From positions 1 through 64,000 of the forward strand of contig NZ_JAPDOD010000038.1 in assembly GCF_027587205.1 (NCBI RefSeq): DNA of 64,000 bases. Direction: 5' to 3'. The notes beneath the pieces are model-generated. The model searched no databases, was not told the origin of the DNA, and saw only the letters and a program-made list of their open reading frames with translations. How positions within the stretch are numbered: the stretch's first letter is position 1; the number at the start of each line of letters is the position of its first letter. A program made the position numbers and the translations under genes. Source of the stretch: Solirubrobacter ginsenosidimutans (lineage in GTDB: Bacteria; Actinomycetota; Thermoleophilia; Solirubrobacterales; Solirubrobacteraceae). Shown piece by piece: positions 16,464 to 25,010 of this stretch.

Positions 16464-17636
16464 TCAACCCTTGATGCCGGGCACCTTGACGATGATGAAA
16501 TCGCTGTAATCCGGCAGATTCGGGTTGCGGCCGGTCGACCCGAAATTGGTGTCGTTGACGAATGCCAGCTCGTTGTTCGAGAGCGGGAGCACGGCCTCGA
16601 CGGTCTGGTACGGGAACTTGAACGGGTTGCCGAGGCCGAAGTCGCCGGGGCGGATCGGGTTCTCCGAGATGCCGTCCTTGTCGTTGACGTTGAGCAGGTC
16701 GACGATCTCGTGCTTCTGGAGGTTCGGCTTGTTGGCCGGGACGTCGATCACGAAGGCCTTCTTCCAGGCGGCGGCCGGGCCCTGGCCGTTGTCGCGCTCG
16801 GTGATGATCAGCTGGTCCTTGCTGTAGGCGACGGCGTCCGAGACGAGCGTGCCCGGGATGCTCATGCGGTAGATCCAGTTGCGGCCGGTGTAGCGGCGTT
16901 CGGAGACGTCGAACTCATAGACGTGGCGGACGAGCGGGTCGTCGCCGACCAGCGGGCCCTCGAGGAACGGGTAGAGCGTCTTGCCGTCCTTGGAGAGCGC
17001 CATGCCCTCGAAGCCGTTGCTCGACGCCAGGTTCGGCGTGCGGCCGAGCAGGAACGGGTTGTCGGGCGAGAAGACGCGCGGCAGCGGCACCGGGGCGTCG
17101 AGCACGCGGCCCTTGCCGTCGACGTGGACGATGAACGGGCCGAACTCCTCCCCGAAGTAGAACGTGCCGTCCGGCGCCTGGCGGACCGACTCGATGTCGA
17201 AGTCGCCGCCGGTCAGGATCCGCTCGGGCGTGTTCTCGTTGACGATCGGGAACGGCACCTTGGCGTCGGGATCGCTCAGCGTCAGCGCGTCGAGGATCTT
17301 CACGTCGCCCTTGCCGCTCCACTCGGTCTTCCACTTCGGGCGGACCGTGTAGAGGCGCAGGATGAAGCTGCGGCTGTTGGCCTTGGAGCCGAAGCCGTTG
17401 TCGGGCATGGCGTAGAAGTCGCCGTTGCCGGCGTCCAGCAGCGCCGAGAACCCACCGACCGGCTGGCTGGAGCCGGGCACGAACACCGGGTCGGTGTTGA
17501 CGACGCCGTTGAACGGCGCGGGGAACGACGCGTCGGCGGGCAGGATCGCCCGGGCCTCGAGCTTCGGCTCGGCGGCGTGCGCGGAGCCCGCGAGCAGGGC
17601 GGTCAGAGCCGCGGTGGCGGCGAGGAGTCGCTTCAT
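16464..17636 (-). CDS. secreted phytase-like esterase domain protein
   Basis: The 390-residue protein starts at ATG 17636 (MKRLLAATAAL, signal peptide ending SAHAA); a GTG three codons upstream is possible. The body is a beta-propeller of the 'esterase-like activity of phytase' family (Pfam PF13449 type), recognised by GFSALLDAGNGDFYAMPDNGFG near the N terminus, DIESVRQAPDGTFYFGEEFG in the middle and NGFEGMALSKDGKTLYPFLEG. Each of these pairs acidic residues with propeller blades. Family members are secreted; phosphatase or esterase activity is suggested for some but poorly proven. It lies 68 bp before the subtilase gene on the same strand, so the two may be co-transcribed. Many Lys residues suit an extracellular soluble protein. 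Confidence 0.87.
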   Translation of the reverse strand: MKRLLAATAALTALLAGSAHAAEPKLEARAILPADASFPAPFNGVVNTDPVFVPGSSQPVGGFSALLDAGNGDFYAMPDNGFGSKANSRSFILRLYTVRPKWKTEWSGKGDVKILDALTLSDPDAKVPFPIVNENTPERILTGGDFDIESVRQAPDGTFYFGEEFGPFIVHVDGKGRVLDAPVPLPRVFSPDNPFLLGRTPNLASSNGFEGMALSKDGKTLYPFLEGPLVGDDPLVRHVYEFDVSERRYTGRNWIYRMSIPGTLVSDAVAYSKDQLIITERDNGQGPAAAWKKAFVIDVPANKPNLQKHEIVDLLNVNDKDGISENPIRPGDFGLGNPFKFPYQTVEAVLPLSNNELAFVNDTNFGSTGRNPNLPDYSDFIIVKVPGIKG

Positions 17637-17695
17637 GCCCCGCACATGACCACTTCATGGTGCACTCGAAGTCAACCCCGTGTGAAACTGCGGTC

Positions 17696-17854
17696 ATGGC
17701 ACTTGGGCTCATCGCCGCCTTCTGGCTGCTCGTCGCACTGTTCCTGCTGTTCGCGCCGGAGCATGTGCTCAGCGCGAGCCTCGCCGCGCGCCGCTACGGC
17801 GCCGCCGGCTGCCTGATCTTCGCGCTCTCGTGCATGCTGGCCCTCTTGGCCTGA
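17696..17854 (+). CDS. small two-helix membrane protein
   Basis: A 52-residue frame from ATG 17696 encodes two hydrophobic helices (about 3-20 and 33-50) joined by a short basic loop (AARRYGA). It lies divergently from the phytase-like gene and about 100 bp before the giant ThuA gene. Function is unknown. Hydrophobic high-GC frames can arise by chance, but the two-helix layout with a positive loop favours a real protein. Confidence 0.5.
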   Translation: MALGLIAAFWLLVALFLLFAPEHVLSASLAARRYGAAGCLIFALSCMLALLA

Positions 17855-17957
17855 CGCGCGTCATGAAATTGACATGAGAAGTCCATGAGGGTAATTTGCC
17901 GCCTCACCCAACAAACGCAACGGCGTCCAGCCACGCGTGCAGTGGAGAGGAGAGGCG

Positions 17958-20900
17958 ATGGGGAGGGGAAGCATCGGCCTGGCTCTGTTGAGCCTGGCCC
18001 TGGTCGTGCCGGCCACGGCGTCCGCGAAGCCCAAGGCGCAAGCCGCGGAGGCGCCGAAGGTGCTCGTGGTCACGAGTACGCAGGACGCACTCACGACGGC
18101 CGGACTGGCGGCGATCAACACGGCGGGTTCGGGCGGGGCGTTCACCGTCACGGCGCCCGCGCCGGCCGCCGTCGGCGCTGAATTCACGCCGGCGAACCTG
18201 GAGATCTACCGCGCGGTCGTGTTCCTCAACACGGGCGTAGCCAGCCCGCTGACCGACGCGCAGCGCACGGTCTTCGAGGCGTACTTCCGCAAGGGCGGCG
18301 GGTTCGTCGGGATCGGCTCGGCGATCGAGACCGATCCGGCGTGGCAGTTCCTGTCCAACGCCCTCGGCACCCGCGCGGCGAGCCGCACCGCGGCGCAGTC
18401 GGGCACGGTCAAGGTCTTCGACCGCGTCCATGACGCGAGCAAGCCGCTGCCGCTCTACTGGGAGCGGACCGACCATTGGTACAACCTCGCGACGAATGTC
18501 CGCGGCGTCTCGCACGTCCTGGCGTCGGTCGTCGAGGACCCGTTCGGCCCGCAGCCGCAGGGCGCGGTGCTCGACGGCATCGCGGGCGGCACGATGGGCG
18601 CGAACCATCCCGTCTCGTTCTGCAAGGACTACCAGGGCGGGCGCTCGTTCTACACGGCACTCGGGAACACGCCCGAGGCGTTCGACGCGACCCTCACGGC
18701 GCACCTCAAGGGCGCGATCAACTGGGCCGCCGGGGTAAGCGATCCGGTCTACAGCGACTGCGGCGCCACCGTGCTCAAGAACTACCAGCAGACGAAGATC
18801 TCGGCTCCGCCGAACCTCAACGAGCCGGTCGGCTTCGACCAGCTCCCGGACGGCCGCGTGATCCAGACCGCGCGCCTGGGAACCCTGCGCCTGCACGATC
18901 CGGTCGCCGGCACCAGCACCGTGATCGCCGACTTCACGAGCACCAGCCTGCCTACCACGCAGCGGATCTACACCAACGGCGAGGACGGCCTCTACGGCCC
19001 GGCCGTCGACGCGAACTTCGCCACCAACAAGTGGGTGTACCTCTTCTACTCGCCGATGACGGTCCAGGACGTCAAGCTCTCCGACGGCTCGATCGTCACG
19101 CAGACCACGCCGACGACGAACCCGCCCGCGACGGCGGCCTCGAAGACCGCGTGGGATCCCTACGTCGGCTACTTCCAGCTCTCGCGCTTCAAGTTCGTCG
19201 AGGACGCAGCCGGTCCGCGGCTGGACCTGAGCACCGAGCAGCAGATCATGCGGGTCACCAACAACCGCCAGGAGTGCTGCCACGTCGCGGGTGACATCGA
19301 CTTCGACAAGCACGGCAACATGTGGATGGTCACCGGCGATGACACGCCCGCGGGCGGCGTCAACGCGGGCGGCTACGGCCCGTTCAACGACCAGCTCACC
19401 GACGAGCAGCAGACCGTCCGCGCCACCAACGCGACCGGCGGCACGTTCACGCTGAGCTTCAACGGCTCCACGACGGCGCCGATCGCCTACAACGCGACGA
19501 GCGCCCAGATCGACGCGGCGCTGGAGGCGCTGCCCAACGTCGGCGCCGACGATATCCAGACCAGTGGCGGGCCGGTGAACACGGCCAACGTCAACGTGTT
19601 CTTCCGCCGGGCGCTGCAGCAGTCCGACCAGGCGCAGATCACCGGTGACGGCGCGGCGCTCACGGGCACGTCGCCGACGCTCACCACGGCGACCGCCGCT
19701 CCCGGCGGCTGGTATCAGCGGCTGACCGGCGACGCGCGGCGCACGTCGCAGAACACCAACGACCTGCGCGGCAAGATCCTGCGCGTCAAGGTCAAGGACA
19801 CGATCACCGCGGCCGACCAGAACAAGGCCGACCTCGGCGCGGGTGGCGCGTACACGATCCCGAGCGGCAACCTGTTCCCGCTCGTCGCGGGCGCGCCGCA
19901 GGCCAAGACGCGGCCCGAGGTCTACGCCATGGGCTTCCGCAACCCGTTCCGCATCCAGGTCGACGAGAACGACGTCGCGTACATCAGCGACTACTCGCCG
20001 GACGCGAACGCGCAGCAGCGCTCGCGCGGCCCGTCGGGCACCGGCCGCTACGAGATCGTGCGCAAGCCGTCCAACTACGGCTGGCCGACCTGTTACAAGC
20101 GCGATCTCCCCTACTACAAGTGGAACTTCCACGAGTTCGCGCCGAACACCACCTCGGCGGGCACGCCGCTGAACACCCCGGCGCAAGTGCACGAGTGCGA
20201 CGGCCCTGCGCAGCACAACGACTCGCGCTGGAACCTCGAGGGCGGCCCGTCCGTGGAGCCCGGCCTGGTCGACGTGCCGCCGGTCACCGACCCGGACATC
20301 TGGTACTCGTACCGCGACAACCTGGCCGCGGCGCCGCTGGGCACGCCCTGCTTCGCCTACTACTCGCCCACCCCGGGGGCGATCGCGCCCGGCTCGACGA
20401 CCGAGTGCCCGCGGCTGTTCCCGGAGCTCTACACCGGGGGCGTCGGCCCGCACGGCATGACGAAGTACAACTACGAGCCGAGCAACCCGAACCCGAAGAA
20501 GTTCCCGCCGTACTACGACGACTCGGTGATCTTCGGCGAGTGGACGCAGGACACGCTGCGTGAGGCCAAGCTCGACGACCAGAACCGGATCTTCAAGATC
20601 AACGGGTTCCTGGACTGCGGCAGCCGCGCGAACACCGCGGCGGGCACGTTCCAGTTCGAGTGCGACAACCCCATGGACATGCAGTGGGGCGCGGACGGCG
20701 CGTTCTACCTGCTCACCTACGGCAACGGGTTCAACGTCATCAGCCCGGACGCCGGCATGTACAAGTGGGAGTACGTCAAGGGCAAGCGGCCGCCAAAGGC
20801 GGTGCTCACCACGGATCGCACGGATGGCGCGTCGCCGCTGACGGTCAACTTCTCGAGCGCGGGGTCGCTCGACGAGGATCCGGGTGACTCGATCCGCTTC

Positions 20901-22256
20901 GAATGGGACTTCGGCGACGGCACGGCGAAGTCGACCGAGCCGAATCCGACGCATGTCTACACGGCGCGCGGGCGGTTCACCGCCACGCTGACGGTGCTCG
21001 ACTCCTCCGGTGAGAAGACCACCACCAGCACGGTCATCACGTCGGGCAACACGACGCCGAAGGTGGAGGTCGTCGCGCCGCTGGACGGCGGGCTGTTCTC
21101 CTTCGGGGACGAGCTGCAGTTCAAGGTCGTCGTCACCGACCCGGAGGACGCCTCGATCGACTGCAAGGACATCCAGGTGACGTTCGTCCTCGGGCATGAC
21201 ACCCATGGCCACGCGGAGGCGTCCACCACCGGCTGCACCGGGTTCCTGCCGACCGAGGCCGACGACGTGGCGCACGGCGGCAACGTGTTCGGCGTCATCA
21301 GCGCGACGTACGCCGACAAGGGCGCGGCCGGCGGCGTCCCGTCGCTGACGGGCACCGGCCAGATCCAGACGCGGCAGAAGCGCCAGGAGGTCGAGCACGT
21401 CGTGGCCCAGTCGGGCACCAACACGGCCACCAACACCGACGGCGGCGCCGGTGTGCACCGCTCCGGTCTCGGCGCGGGCGACTGGGTGCAGCTCAACGGC
21501 CCGTTCAACCTGTTCGGGATCGAGTCGGTCACGTTCCGCTACGCGGACGCGGCGGGTGGGCGCACGGCCGGCTCGCCGCTCGCGGCGATCGAGGTCCGCC
21601 AGGACTCGATCACCGGCCCGATCCTGACGACGGCGAGTCTGGTGTCGACGGGCGGGACGGCCACGTGGGCGAGCCAGACGTTCCCGATCGCGATGACCGG
21701 CAAGCACGAGCTGTTCTTCGTGTTCCGCACGGTGAGTGGCGGTGCGACCGGCGCCAACCTGTTCAACCTGAACTGGGCCGGGTTCAACGGCAACGGCGTC
21801 ACCGTGGTCAAGACCACCGCGCCGGGGACCGTCGGTGCCACCGTGCCGGCGACCTTGGCGCTGTCACTCGGCACCCCCGCCGCGTTTGGCGCGTTCACGC
21901 CGGGCGTGGCGCGGACGTACACCGCCGGGACGACGGCGAACGTCGTCTCGAGCGCGGGTGACGCTGTGTTGAGCGTCTCCGATCCCAGCTCGAACGCGAC
22001 CGGCCGCCTGGTCAACGGGACGTTCTCGCTGCCCACGCCGCTGTCCGTGCGGGCTGTCAGCCCGGGCGGGACGGGCGGCGCGTTCGCTCCGGTCGGCGGC
22101 TCCGCGGCGCCGACGGCGGTGCTCACCTACGCCGCCCCGGTGGCCAACGACGCCGTGGCCGTGACGTTCCAACAGGCGATCGCGGCCGCCGACGCGTTGC
22201 GCACGGGCAGCTACGGCAAGACGCTGACGTTCACGCTGGCGACCACGACACCGTGA
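17958..22256 (+). CDS. secreted ThuA / PQQ-type sugar dehydrogenase / PKD giant protein
   Basis: The start ATG 17958 follows GGAGAGGAGAGG and begins a signal peptide; the protein has 1432 residues. Domain order: a ThuA-like (glutamine-amidotransferase-like) domain (about 35-260, with KGGGFVGIG and WERTDHWYN), a soluble glucose/sorbosone-dehydrogenase beta-propeller (about 290-960, with CCHVAGDIDFDKHGNMWM and GFRNPFRIQVDE), a PKD domain (WDFGDGT), then carbohydrate-binding-like beta-sandwich domains. Within the propeller, about residues 490-580 are an inserted repeat-type module (GTFTLSFNGSTTAPIAYN) found by sequence feel in many surface proteins. The predicted role is extracellular sugar or polysaccharide oxidation. 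It needs a quinone cofactor made elsewhere, and no pqq genes are here. Confidence 0.9.
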   Translation: MGRGSIGLALLSLALVVPATASAKPKAQAAEAPKVLVVTSTQDALTTAGLAAINTAGSGGAFTVTAPAPAAVGAEFTPANLEIYRAVVFLNTGVASPLTDAQRTVFEAYFRKGGGFVGIGSAIETDPAWQFLSNALGTRAASRTAAQSGTVKVFDRVHDASKPLPLYWERTDHWYNLATNVRGVSHVLASVVEDPFGPQPQGAVLDGIAGGTMGANHPVSFCKDYQGGRSFYTALGNTPEAFDATLTAHLKGAINWAAGVSDPVYSDCGATVLKNYQQTKISAPPNLNEPVGFDQLPDGRVIQTARLGTLRLHDPVAGTSTVIADFTSTSLPTTQRIYTNGEDGLYGPAVDANFATNKWVYLFYSPMTVQDVKLSDGSIVTQTTPTTNPPATAASKTAWDPYVGYFQLSRFKFVEDAAGPRLDLSTEQQIMRVTNNRQECCHVAGDIDFDKHGNMWMVTGDDTPAGGVNAGGYGPFNDQLTDEQQTVRATNATGGTFTLSFNGSTTAPIAYNATSAQIDAALEALPNVGADDIQTSGGPVNTANVNVFFRRALQQSDQAQITGDGAALTGTSPTLTTATAAPGGWYQRLTGDARRTSQNTNDLRGKILRVKVKDTITAADQNKADLGAGGAYTIPSGNLFPLVAGAPQAKTRPEVYAMGFRNPFRIQVDENDVAYISDYSPDANAQQRSRGPSGTGRYEIVRKPSNYGWPTCYKRDLPYYKWNFHEFAPNTTSAGTPLNTPAQVHECDGPAQHNDSRWNLEGGPSVEPGLVDVPPVTDPDIWYSYRDNLAAAPLGTPCFAYYSPTPGAIAPGSTTECPRLFPELYTGGVGPHGMTKYNYEPSNPNPKKFPPYYDDSVIFGEWTQDTLREAKLDDQNRIFKINGFLDCGSRANTAAGTFQFECDNPMDMQWGADGAFYLLTYGNGFNVISPDAGMYKWEYVKGKRPPKAVLTTDRTDGASPLTVNFSSAGSLDEDPGDSIRFEWDFGDGTAKSTEPNPTHVYTARGRFTATLTVLDSSGEKTTTSTVITSGNTTPKVEVVAPLDGGLFSFGDELQFKVVVTDPEDASIDCKDIQVTFVLGHDTHGHAEASTTGCTGFLPTEADDVAHGGNVFGVISATYADKGAAGGVPSLTGTGQIQTRQKRQEVEHVVAQSGTNTATNTDGGAGVHRSGLGAGDWVQLNGPFNLFGIESVTFRYADAAGGRTAGSPLAAIEVRQDSITGPILTTASLVSTGGTATWASQTFPIAMTGKHELFFVFRTVSGGATGANLFNLNWAGFNGNGVTVVKTTAPGTVGATVPATLALSLGTPAAFGAFTPGVARTYTAGTTANVVSSAGDAVLSVSDPSSNATGRLVNGTFSLPTPLSVRAVSPGGTGGAFAPVGGSAAPTAVLTYAAPVANDAVAVTFQQAIAAADALRTGSYGKTLTFTLATTTP

Positions 22257-22266
22257 GCTAGCGAAA

Positions 22267-22311
22267 CCTAAAGCCCACCTAAGGGGTCTGACCCCTTAGG
22301 TGGCGTTTAGG
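22267..22311. repeat. long palindrome, GGGGTCTGACCCC core (copy 1)
   Basis: Twenty-base arms around a TCTGA loop, with a GC/CG double mismatch in the stem (left arm AAAGCCCACC, right arm GGTGGCGTTT). It sits between convergent genes and probably acts as a bidirectional terminator or a REP-like repeat. Confidence 0.7.
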
Positions 22312-22354
22312 TAGGCGCTCGCCGCGGAACCCACGCCGTGACGCCGAAAGCGAT

Positions 22355-22397
22355 CTAAAGCCCACCTAAGGGGCCAGGCCCCTTAGGTGGGCTTTAG
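22355..22397. repeat. long perfect palindrome (copy 2), overlaps the end of aroA
   Basis: A perfect 19-bp stem (CTAAAGCCCACCTAAGGGG and its complement) around a CCAGG loop. The arms repeat those of the palindrome 86 bp to the left. It includes the aroA stop codon, so an aroA transcript would fold at its very end; terminator function is likely. Confidence 0.75.
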
Positions 22398-23687
22398 GAG
22401 GGAGGCGAGGTCGGATTCGAAGCCCGGGTAGGACACGGCGGCCGCGTCCATGCCGACGACTTCGACGCCGTCGCGGGAGGCGAGGCCGGCGACCGCGCCG
22501 AGCATCGCGAGGCGGTGGTCGCCGTGGGCTTCGAGGGTGCCGCCGCGCAGGCCGCCGTTGCCGGTGACGACGAAGCCGTCCTCGGTGGCCTCGATGTGGG
22601 CGCCGAGGCCGCGCAGGCCGTCGACGACGGTCGCGATCCGGTCGGACTCCTTGACCCGCAGCTCCTGGGCGCCGGTGACGACGGTCTCGCCCTCGGCGAA
22701 GCACCCGAGCAAGGCGACCAGCGGCAGCTCGTCGATCGCGAGCGGGACCTCGTGCGGCTCGACGGTCGTGCCCTTCAGCGGGCCGGAGGCGACGTCGACC
22801 TCGCACACGGGCTCGTCGCGGGCGATCGTGCCCGGGTTGGGCTTCTCGAGGTCGCCGATGACGACCGCGCCCATCCGCTCGGCGATCCGCACGAACCCCG
22901 TCCGCGTCCAGTTCGCGCTCATGTCGGTGATGACGATCCGCGAGCCCTTGACGAGGATCGCCGCTGCGATGTGGAACGCGGCCGAGGACGGGTCGCCCGG
23001 CACGTGGATGTCGCCCAGCTCGAGCTCGTCGTGCTGGGTCAGCTCGATCCGGTCGCCGTCGCGGGTGATGCGCACACCCGCGCGGGCGAGCAGGCGCTCG
23101 GTGTGGTCGCGGCTCGGCTCGGACTCGATCACGGTCGTCGTGCCGGACGCGAGCAGGCCCGCCATCAGCACGCACGACTTGATCTGCGCCGAAGCGACGG
23201 GCAGCTCGTACTCGATGCCACGCAGCGGCATGCCGTGCACCGTGAACGGGGCGAAGCGGTCGTCGGTCGTCTCGATCCAGGCACCCATCTGCCGCAGCGG
23301 GATCGCCACGCGGTCGACGGGGCGCCGGCGGATCGACGCGTCGCCGTCGAACGACCACTCGCCGCCGGGCTGGCCCGCGAGCCAGCCGGGCGCGAGCCGC
23401 ATCAGCGTGCCGGCATTGCCGACGTCGATGTGCGCCTCGGCCGCCGCGCGCAGGCCGGCGCCGCGGATCGTCAGCGTGCCGCGGTCGGCGCCCTCCTCGA
23501 CCAGCGCACCGCACGCGCGCACGGCGTTGAGCGTCGAGTAGGTGTCAGCGGCCTCGAGGTAGCCGGTGACCCGTACGGGCTCGTCGCACATCGCGCCGAA
23601 CAGCGCCGCGCGATGTGACATCGACTTGTCGCCGGGCGCACGCAGCGACCCGCGGAGTGGACCGGATGGATCGAAACGGCGGTTCAC
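22383..23687 (-). CDS. aroA: 3-phosphoshikimate 1-carboxyvinyltransferase (EPSP synthase)
   Basis: The 434-residue cytoplasmic enzyme transfers the enolpyruvyl group of PEP to shikimate-3-phosphate, the penultimate step to chorismate. The N terminus has LRAPGDKSMSHRAALFGAM (substrate-binding Lys and Ser), then GNAGTLMRL, and the C-terminal half has ELRVKESDRI and EAHGDHRLAM, all typical of the family. The GTG start at 23687 overlaps the stop of the small Pro-rich frame (GTGA), suggesting coupled translation. It is the last gene of the hisC-aroF-tyrA-aroA run. The palindrome at its 3' end probably ends the transcript. Confidence 0.97.
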   Translation of the reverse strand: MNRRFDPSGPLRGSLRAPGDKSMSHRAALFGAMCDEPVRVTGYLEAADTYSTLNAVRACGALVEEGADRGTLTIRGAGLRAAAEAHIDVGNAGTLMRLAPGWLAGQPGGEWSFDGDASIRRRPVDRVAIPLRQMGAWIETTDDRFAPFTVHGMPLRGIEYELPVASAQIKSCVLMAGLLASGTTTVIESEPSRDHTERLLARAGVRITRDGDRIELTQHDELELGDIHVPGDPSSAAFHIAAAILVKGSRIVITDMSANWTRTGFVRIAERMGAVVIGDLEKPNPGTIARDEPVCEVDVASGPLKGTTVEPHEVPLAIDELPLVALLGCFAEGETVVTGAQELRVKESDRIATVVDGLRGLGAHIEATEDGFVVTGNGGLRGGTLEAHGDHRLAMLGAVAGLASRDGVEVVGMDAAAVSYPGFESDLASLLKPT

Positions 23688-23866
23688 GCGGCACCTCGCG
23701 GCGGGTCATCGGGCGGCAGCACAGGCCGCGACGGCGGGACAAGACGGAGCGACGGAACGGCGCGCAGCGGCGCGGTCTCGTCTAGGGGCTGATCGTCCGG
23801 CGGCGGCGGAACGACACGCAGCCGCGCCCGTCCGCGCGGGGGATCGGTGGAATCAGCGCCGGTCAC
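23684..23866 (-). CDS. small Pro/Arg-rich frame between tyrA and aroA
   Basis: A 60-residue frame from GTG 23866 ends in a TGA that overlaps the aroA start by four bases, the pattern of translationally coupled genes. The product is low-complexity, rich in Pro, Arg and Asp (VVPPPPDDQP, VPPSRPVLPPDDPP), with no recognised fold. It could be a real small protein, a leader that couples aroA translation to tyrA, or a decayed linker between genes. The frame stays open upstream for another 70 codons to 24088, over the end of tyrA, so the start is uncertain. No strong ribosome site was seen. Confidence 0.35.
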   Translation of the reverse strand: MTGADSTDPPRGRARLRVVPPPPDDQPLDETAPLRAVPSLRLVPPSRPVLPPDDPPRGAA

Positions 23867-23942
23867 GACGGAGCCCCCACGGCCCGGGAGGTCGCCCCCT
23901 GGGCGACGTCCCAACAACGCGAGGCCGAAGGCCGAGTCGTTG

Positions 23943-25010
23943 TCATGCGCGAGCCACCTCCAATCCGAGGTCCCGGACCAATCGTTCAGCTTGCTCGGCG
24001 ACCACGCCGCCTCGTATCCACAAGGCGACCGTACCGTGCGAGCCTGAAGAGGGATAGAGGCCCATGTCGACGATGTCGATGGTGGCACGCCCCAGGGCCA
24101 AGGCGATCTCGGCCACGATGCCCGGGCGGTTGGGGACGAGCACCCGCAGTTCGTGGACCTCGCCGCCCGCCAGGTCGGACTCGAGCAGGCGCCGGCGGTC
24201 CTCGCGGGCGGACTCGTTCCACTCGCGGATGCCGGCGTCGTCGCCGGAGGCGAGCTGGTCGCGGAAGCTGGTCAACCGCCCGACCATGTCGTCGATCGCG
24301 GCCACCAGGGCGTCGGCGTTGGCGCGGTAGATCCCGCCCCACACGACGGAGTTGGCGCCCGCCACGCGGGTCACGTCGCGGAAGGACGGGCCGGTGGCGG
24401 GCAGGCGCTCGCCCTCGGCGCTCAGCACCCGCGCGGCCTGCGCCACCAGCACGTTGGCCAATACGTGCGGGAGGTGCGAGACCGAGGCCATGACGACGTC
24501 GTGGGTGTCGGGCTCGATCGCCGTCGGCCACGCGCCGATGCGGGTGATCAGCCGGTGCAGCCGCTCGTAGGCCACGCCGCGGGTCACCGTGGTGGGCGTC
24601 AGGTACCAGGTGGCGTCCTGGAAGAGATCGGCGCGGGCGTGTTCGACGCCGGAGGTCTCCGCACCCGCCAGTGGATGCCCGCCGATGAAGCGCGGGTCCT
24701 CGATCGCACCCGCGACCGCCCGCTTGACCGACCCGACGTCCGTGACGACGCACGAGTCGGCCGCCACCTCCAGCACCGAGGAGACCATCGCGGCCAGCGA
24801 CTGCACCGGCGCCGCGACAAAGGCGAAGTCCGCGCCCTCGACCGCCGCCTCGACGGAGCCGTGGGCCTCGATCACGGCTCCGCGGGCGATCGCGGTCTCA
24901 CGCGCCGCCGCCGACGGGTCGTAGCCGCTCACGTGCGCCCCGAGGCGCTGGCGGGCGGCCAAGCCGATCGAGCCACCGATCAGCCCCACGCCGACGACGG
25001 CGACCTTCAC
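23943..25010 (-). CDS. tyrA: prephenate dehydrogenase with C-terminal ACT domain
   Basis: This 355-residue enzyme starts at GTG 25010, overlapping the aroF stop by four bases (GTGA). The N-terminal Rossmann motif is VAVVGVGLIGGSIGLAA. The catalytic region has PLAGAETSGVEHARADLF, with the His of the GGHPLAG motif. The C-terminal 70 residues form an ACT domain (VLVPNRPGIVAEIALALG), usually the site of feedback control by tyrosine. It oxidatively decarboxylates prephenate to 4-hydroxyphenylpyruvate, the tyrosine branch. The open frame extends far upstream, but the GTG in front of the nucleotide-binding strand is the obvious start. Neighbouring aroF, aroA and hisC supply the other steps. Confidence 0.96.
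   Translation of the reverse strand: MKVAVVGVGLIGGSIGLAARQRLGAHVSGYDPSAAARETAIARGAVIEAHGSVEAAVEGADFAFVAAPVQSLAAMVSSVLEVAADSCVVTDVGSVKRAVAGAIEDPRFIGGHPLAGAETSGVEHARADLFQDATWYLTPTTVTRGVAYERLHRLITRIGAWPTAIEPDTHDVVMASVSHLPHVLANVLVAQAARVLSAEGERLPATGPSFRDVTRVAGANSVVWGGIYRANADALVAAIDDMVGRLTSFRDQLASGDDAGIREWNESAREDRRRLLESDLAGGEVHELRVLVPNRPGIVAEIALALGRATIDIVDMGLYPSSGSHGTVALWIRGGVVAEQAERLVRDLGLEVARA

Noticed and set aside
17904..21707. 1267-codon minus-strand frame opposite the ThuA/dehydrogenase gene
   Set aside because: No signal, motif or ribosome site; the plus strand encodes recognisable domains throughout.
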